Source: Digitaria exilis (Eukaryota; Streptophyta; Magnoliopsida; Poales; Poaceae). From it: a stretch of 64,000 nt of DNA. Positions within the stretch are counted from its first letter, which is position 1, and each line of letters begins with the position of its first letter. Shown piece after piece: positions 58,744 through 64,000 of this stretch. The stretch lies in the NCBI GenBank assembly GCA_015342445.1, contig JACEFO010001778.1, positions 682,001 to 746,000 of the forward strand. The letters are read 5' to 3'. The notes under the pieces are model-generated. The model saw only the letters and a program-made list of their open reading frames with translations. It was not told where the DNA came from and searched no databases. Position numbers and translations under genes: made by a program.

Positions 58744-60114
58744 TGATGGATGAATTTTTATAGTTGATTATTAATTATTGGTTGATATCATATAAATATC
58801 CACTGAGGTAGGAAAGTGAGTAACAAAAAAATAATAAAAAAATAAAACAGATAGGCAACCATACGTATAAAAGCAGAGTTAATTTATGTTTTAGATAAAA
58901 TGTTTTGAACAAATACAACATGCAAATACCCCAGTATTAAATAATAATAATAATAATAATCTTTACCTATTTCTAAAGCACATAAGTTTCTGTCTTTTTT
59001 TCGTACGTCCTGACAGGTGGGGCCCACCGGTCAGCTTCTGTATTTTGTCTCTGTCGCGGGACCACCCGTCTGTTGCCGTAGCTTGTTCGTCTCGATTGTC
59101 AAAAACAAAACGCAACTGCACCACCAACACCTAGGTACGGACGTCCCCGCTTCTGCTCATTCGGTACATGAGATTCAATTCTACGATGCGCGCGCGTTGG
59201 TATATATCCACATGTCTGGCTCCGTGCGCTTCCGAGGTGGTACTAAGGTCTGCAAGCAAGTCCTGCTCTCTACATGCTTCCTCTCGCTGTCTCGCGGCTG
59301 TACCCACTCGTGGGCTGCTTCCTCTCGGCCCAGTTAACAAGGATAGGTGGGCTGCTTCGTCTTGAGGCCCAGTTAACAGAGCTGGAGCACGTTTGTTTTC
59401 CGGTCTGCAATGTAGGAGTACATTTTTCTTCTCTTAATAATCTCTTTATTATTGCCAAGGACTCCATAGGCCCGTGCGAATACTCATATCTCTGCCTTTT
59501 TTAGTAGGAGAGTTACTGTACTTCTATGTATATACTGGATACATACAAACTATACTACATCTGTAGCACATGAACGTATACAAACTATACTACGTCTATA
59601 GCACATGAACGAGGGAAAAAAACATCTGGTATTATAAAAAGATAACGAAGAAGAAAAATTAACGGATGGACCTTTGTAATTTAGCTATGGAATTTCCATA
59701 TTGGAGCCTTTAAACGGGCTAATCCTATTAACAATGCTTTCCTATGAGCATCACCGGCTAATCTTTATCTCAAAAGTTTGTCTCTAAACATGTCTTGTAT
59801 TGAACTAATTAGAACAAAACAATTAAATACAAAATCAATTTAAATTAATATATTTTAAGTGTCCAAATAGCCAAATAAAAAGATAAAAACTATATTAACA
59901 AAACCCGTAGCAACGCACGGACATGTTTGCTAGTAATAATAAAGGAATTAGAGAGGGAGTTTTTTTTGCGGTAAGAGAGAGGGAGGGTTGAAACGGGCTG
60001 GTTGGGACTTCCCAAGGTTTTGGATGGATTATATTTGTCTTGGGGGAACTTTGCTACTCAAACAAATTAACAGTAAATATACCTAAAAAAGAGTAAACCA
60101 GCTGTCAGCAGTGC
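58744..60114. repeat. Direct duplication, copy 2 (split by a Helitron)
   Basis: The left block (58744-58942) matches copy 1 up to the AAT array, and the right block (59935-60114) resumes at GGAATTAGAGAGGGAG and matches copy 1 to GTCAGCAG. Copy 1 has about 65 bp before its AAT array (attaacgtagaataagg..) that copy 2 lacks. Confidence 0.85.
58960..59933 (+). mobile_element. Non-autonomous Helitron, 974 bp
   Basis: Against the uninterrupted copy 1, the extra DNA starts TCTTTACCTA and ends ..GTTTGCTAG, sitting exactly between host A (58959) and host T (59934), as Helitrons do. Upstream of CTAG is a hairpin (CCGTaGC AAC GCACGG, 59905-59920) with a 9-base spacer. The 5' TC start resembles the grass Helitron consensus TCTMTAYTA. 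No Rep/helicase is encoded. The cargo includes a GC-rich piece (59010-59400) and a 36-bp tandem duplication near 59545-59610 (catacaaactatactac..). Confidence 0.82.
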
Positions 60115-60901
60115 CTGCAGTAGATGTAATATCTCTTTTGTATGGCAAGCAAGGCAGGCGAAGAAATCATCAGGGAAGAAGGGGAATACTTTGAAACAGG
60201 ACCGAGATGTCCTGTTTTTTTTTTTTTCGAATAACCGAGATGTCCTGCTGGTGCTTTTGTATCCGAAGCTATTTTATTAAAAAAAAACTTCTTATAATTA
60301 TGCATTTGTTAAGAGAATGCCGCTCCGATTAGTCCAAGCTGGAGACGCAGAAGACGTAGTTCACACGGATCTTAAACAGGAGCTGTTGCTTCTGCATACG
60401 TTCATGCTTTCTACATCTGCAGGTACGGTTGTCGTTCTCACGAGATTTCCGGCCTATTGGTTACTTGGTAGTGCTGCGACCTGCGACGCATATATCGCTG
60501 TCATCAGCCGATGGCCATGGGCGTTCTATACATCACCAATTCACCATTCCATGACCTTTTGGATTGGCGTTTCACCATGGTTGGCTAGCGTTTCTCCATT
60601 GCCTTTGCGAAACGAAACTCTGGCATGCATTGCTTGTCTGATCTAGGTAGCCAATTCGTAACTGGGAAAAGGCAATCCTCGTGGTGGAGAGATTGCGCGC
60701 ACATCTCTGTAGGGGACGACCCCACCATTGATCCTCGAGGATATGGGATCGCATCTGATCTTCGGCTGCTCACACGCGCATTACATTATGTACACAAGTG
60801 CTTGTCGTGGACTCGTGACACGTGAGTGCGTAGTTGCCTCTTGTTCCTGGGCGTCCTTGCATTGGCGCAAGTAGTGCAAGCCGCCATTGGACAGTACACA
60901 C
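60115..60901. other. Flank of the copia element
   Basis: No gene or transposon end that I can define, apart from short T and A runs at 60214-60228 and 60279-60288. Confidence 0.4.
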
Positions 60902-61068
60902 TGTAGAAGCATACATGTAATAGGATTACACATGTCATCGTATTCAGCTAGGACTTAGAGTCCTATACGTATAACTCTTGTATTTTGTTCAACCTGGACA
61001 TGTTTCCAGGGATATATAATGAATACACCGCTGCCCTCTTGGGGTAAGCCGTTCCAATCAATCCTACA
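60902..61068 (+). mobile_element. 5' LTR of a Ty1/copia element
   Basis: The right border is fixed by the primer-binding site beginning at 61069; the LTR ends AATCCTACA. The left border TGTAGAAG is chosen because TGTAG mirrors the end (TGTAGG when reversed). A start at 60888 is also possible. The length (about 170 bp) is short but in range for copia elements. A TATA-like ATACGTATAA lies near 60966. Confidence 0.6.
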
Positions 61069-61081
61069 TGGTATAAGAGCC
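61069..61081 (+). other. Copia primer-binding site
   Basis: TGGTATAAGAGCC matches the usual initiator-tRNA-Met primer site of plant copia elements (TGGTATCAGAGCC) with one mismatch (A for C). It directly follows the LTR. Confidence 0.8.
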
Positions 61082-61087
61082 ATGTTC

Positions 61088-64000
61088 ATGGCGTCTGCAA
61101 GTTCGACGGTGGCTTCGATGTTCAACATTGCTATCTCGGAGAAGTTTACCCGAGATAATTTCCTTGTGTGGCGAGCACAAGTCCTTCCTGCGATCCGTGC
61201 ATCTCGTCTGCTTGGCATCTTGGATGGTTCAACGGTTCAGCCTCCAGCAACAATTCGCACGGAGAAGCCTGACAAATCTATCGAAGAAGTTGAGAATCCT
61301 GCCTACGTTATTTGGATTACTCAAGACCAGCAGCTCCTCTCGTATCTGCTGTCTTCAATGACCAGGGAAATCCTGGTACACGTTTCTTCTTTGGAACATG
61401 CTGCTGATGTATGGACAGCCATCACAGAGATGTTTTCGTCCCAGTCTCGCTCCAAAATTCTGCAGCTCCGAGCTCAGTTAGCTCAGGAGAAGAAAGGACA
61501 ATTATCTGCCTCTGCCTATTATATCAAGATGAAGGCCATTGCTGATGAGATGGCGGCAGTAGGAAAGAAAGTTGATGATGCAGATCTCATTGATTCCATC
61601 CTCAACGGATTGGACTCGGATTATAATCCATTTGTCTCTTCAATGTCTGTCAAAGACAACCTGTCCCTGAGTGATCTCTATGCACAGCTTCTCTCTTATG
61701 AAGCTCGGCTTAATCACCAACGTGCTGATGAAGGACACTTCTACTCCTCGGCTAACGCCATGTCTCGAAGCCGTGGACGTGGAGGTGGTGGTGGCCGGGG
61801 TCGAGGACGCGGCACTGGTTATGGTCGTGGAACTTCAGGACCTTCTACTGCTCGCCAGGGGTCGTCAACCTCTACTGATCCTGATGAAGGCCCTCTCTGG
61901 CAGCTCTATGAACGATATGGACACACAGTTCATGATTGTTGGTACAGGTTCAACAAAAAGTATATTGCTCCTCGTAATGGTGGTCCTAAACCGATCAAGT
62001 CTGGACCACAGAAGTCGGCTTCCTCTGTTATTCCCTCATATGGAGTGGATACAAACTGGTATTTTGACTCGGGCTCTACAGATCACATAACCAATGATCT
62101 TGAGAAGCTTACTACTAGGGAAAAGTACAATGGACACGATCAGATTCATGCAGCCAATGGAAAAGGTATGGATATTATTCATGTTGGACAATCTATTTTT
62201 CATACCCCCAATCATGATTTTTCTTTTAATAAAGTTCTTCATGTTCCTACGGTTCTAAAGAATCTGATCTTTGTTCATCAATTTACTACCAATAATGATG
62301 TCTTCATTGAGTTTCACCCTTCCTTTTTCTGTGTTAAGGACCTATCCACGAAGACCCCTCTTCTTCGCGGTAGCTGTCAAGATGGCCTTTACCCTCTACC
62401 ACGTATCTCTGAAGTTCACCATGTTACTACTCCTACAACCTCGAGATGGCATCATCGTCTCGGACATCCATCATCTCCCATTGTTAATTGTGTCCTTAGA
62501 GATCATAATTTGTCCTTCCGTAGTGACCCTCATGAGTCTGTTTGTGATGCCTATCAACAAGCCAAAAATCATCAGTTGCCTTATACAAAGTCTGGTAGTG
62601 TGTCTAGTTTCCCTTTACAATTAGTGTTTTCTGATGTTTGGGGTCCTGCACCCAACTCAGTCGGTCATTACAAATACTATGTAAGTTTCGTTGATGATTT
62701 CAGTAAATTTACATGGATATTTCTTCTTAAAAATCGAGCTGATGTGTTTCAAGTTTTTCTCAATTTTCAACAAAATGTTGAACGCTTGTACAATCGAAAA
62801 TTTTTAACCATGCAAACCGACTGGGGTGGTGAATATCAAAAGCTCAATTCTTTTTTCCAAAACATTGGTATTACTCACCATGTCTCTTGCCCTCATGCCC
62901 ATCAACAAAATGGTTCCGCCGAGCACAAACATCGCCATATTGTTGAGATTGGTTTAGCCCTCTTAGCTCAAGCATCTATGCCTCTTAACTTTTGGGATGA
63001 AGCTTTTTTGACAGCTACATATCTTATTAACCCTACGCCAAGTCGTGTCATTGATTTCTCTACTCCCTTGATGCGTTTATGTGGTGAACAACCTAACTAT
63101 TCCTTTCTTCGTGTGTTTGGTTGTGCTTGTTGGCCGAATCTACGTCCCTACAATAAGCATAAACTACAATTCCGCTCTAAGCAATGTACGTTTCTTGGGT
63201 ACAGTAATCTCCACAAAGGCTACAAATGCTTGGATATCTCCACAGGCAGGGTTTATATCTCACGTGATGTTGTTTTTGATGAAAGTATTTTTCCATTTGC
63301 TAAACTCCACCCAGATGCAGGAACTCGTCTTCAAAAGGAGATCCTTCTTTTACCTTTACACTTACGCAATCATGATGGGGATGTGAATTATAGTTTTTCT
63401 GATATGACTAATACATTATCTACGCCATGTGAGTTGCTGTGTGATGGTCCAGGTTCAGGCTCCTCTACTCAGGCGCCACACATGTTGATTTTTCCTATTC
63501 CGGCTGCACCTGTACCCAACAATTCTTTTTCTTCCGGGCTGTAAAATAGTGCTGGTGAGCCTGCCACAGCTAATTCTGGTACTGATGACCTCGGGGTTGA
63601 CTTGTCCATGCAGTTGTCCCTTCCAGTGCCCTCGGTACCCGTCTCTCCGGTGGTGCTAGATGTCCTTCCGCTAGTGCCTTCGGATTCCTCTAGGTCGACC
63701 TCTGTTGCACTGCCAGAATCCTCAACATCGATGGCACCTCTACCACCTGGGTCACATGGAACCTCTGTGGTGCCTGTTGGATCTCCGGCGCCTGAGATTT
63801 CTACTGCTCCGTCTAGTGCTCGGTGTTTTCCCCCTCCGCCGCCTAGTCCACCGCGACCAATTCATGGTCCGATCAGGTCCTCTCCACAATGACTGACAAC
63901 TCGTTTGCAGAATAATATTCGCAAACCAAAAATCCCAACCGATGGCACTGTTCGTTATGGACTCCTTAGTGAGGTACGTGAACCAACCTCTCTGCATGAT
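61088..64000 (+). pseudogene. Ty1/copia gag-pol, decayed, 3' part beyond the window
   Basis: The frame from MASASSTVASMF encodes, in order: Gag (NFLVWRAQVLPAIRASRLLG; AYYIKMKAIADEMAAVG), a Gly/Arg-rich stretch, a ruined zinc knuckle (WQLYERYGHTVHDC, where two Cys are expected as C-x2-C), protease (WYFDSGSTDHIT), GAG-pre-integrase (WHHRLGHP) and integrase. The integrase D-D-E set is present near 62633, 62819 and 62921 (FSDVWG, TDWGGEY, NGSAEHKH), but the second Cys of its HHCC finger is Tyr (CDAYQQAK). The frame stops at TAA 63542-63544, continues in the same frame, and meets TGA near 63892 just before the conserved LQNNIRKPK and RYGLLSEVREPTSLHD. Reverse transcriptase and RNase H, if present, lie beyond 64000. 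Not autonomous as it stands. Confidence 0.92.

Overview
This window is nuclear DNA of a flowering plant, almost certainly a grass and probably a panicoid one. Support: intron-containing genes with GC-rich first exons (RING-H2, glycosyltransferase, arabinogalactan protein), AT-rich introns with canonical GT..AG ends, and a dense load of grass-type transposons (Stowaway, Tourist/Harbinger, hAT, Mutator-like MITEs, a Helitron, Ty1/copia and long-LTR elements). There are no operons; each gene is a separate transcription unit.

Layout. 0-3.3 kb: non-genic, with a foldback MITE. 3.3-8.3 kb: a divergent pair, an ATL-type RING-H2 E3 ligase (minus) and an RPA-like OB-fold protein rebuilt from seven exons (plus). 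9.5-21.9 kb: two paralogous five-exon genes for a plastid-targeted, single-pass membrane protein, separated by two solo-LTR-like insertions (1.5 kb and 3.9 kb). 24 kb: a classical arabinogalactan protein (minus). 26.7-30.2 kb: a histone H3.3 gene with a 2.3-kb 5'-UTR intron that contains a complete non-autonomous hAT element. 32.5-33.1 kb: a Mutator-type foldback MITE. 33.6-35.4 kb: a WEB-like coiled-coil protein (minus). 38.5-43.0 kb: a 14-exon gene for a 395-residue protein I do not recognise. 45.4-46.1 kb: a LINE 3' fragment. 46.6-48.1 kb: a UGT85-type glycosyltransferase. 49.2-51.1 kb: a four-exon gene for a small, probably mitochondrial, membrane/coiled-coil protein (minus). 51.5-64 kb: mostly transposons, comprising an LTR fragment, a Harbinger-type element, a direct duplication split by a Helitron, and the 5' half of a decayed Ty1/copia element that runs off the end.

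The genes do not form one pathway. No CRISPR, phage or prokaryotic system is present. The most notable items are the duplicated plastid-protein genes, the two unrecognised multi-exon genes, an LTR carrying about nine short palindromes, a cluster of TGACGTCA motifs inside the large LTR, a duplicated splice donor in the glycosyltransferase gene, and several insertions whose ends and target-site duplications can be read to the base. All exon models were joined by hand from splice sites and reading phase and have no transcript support here.
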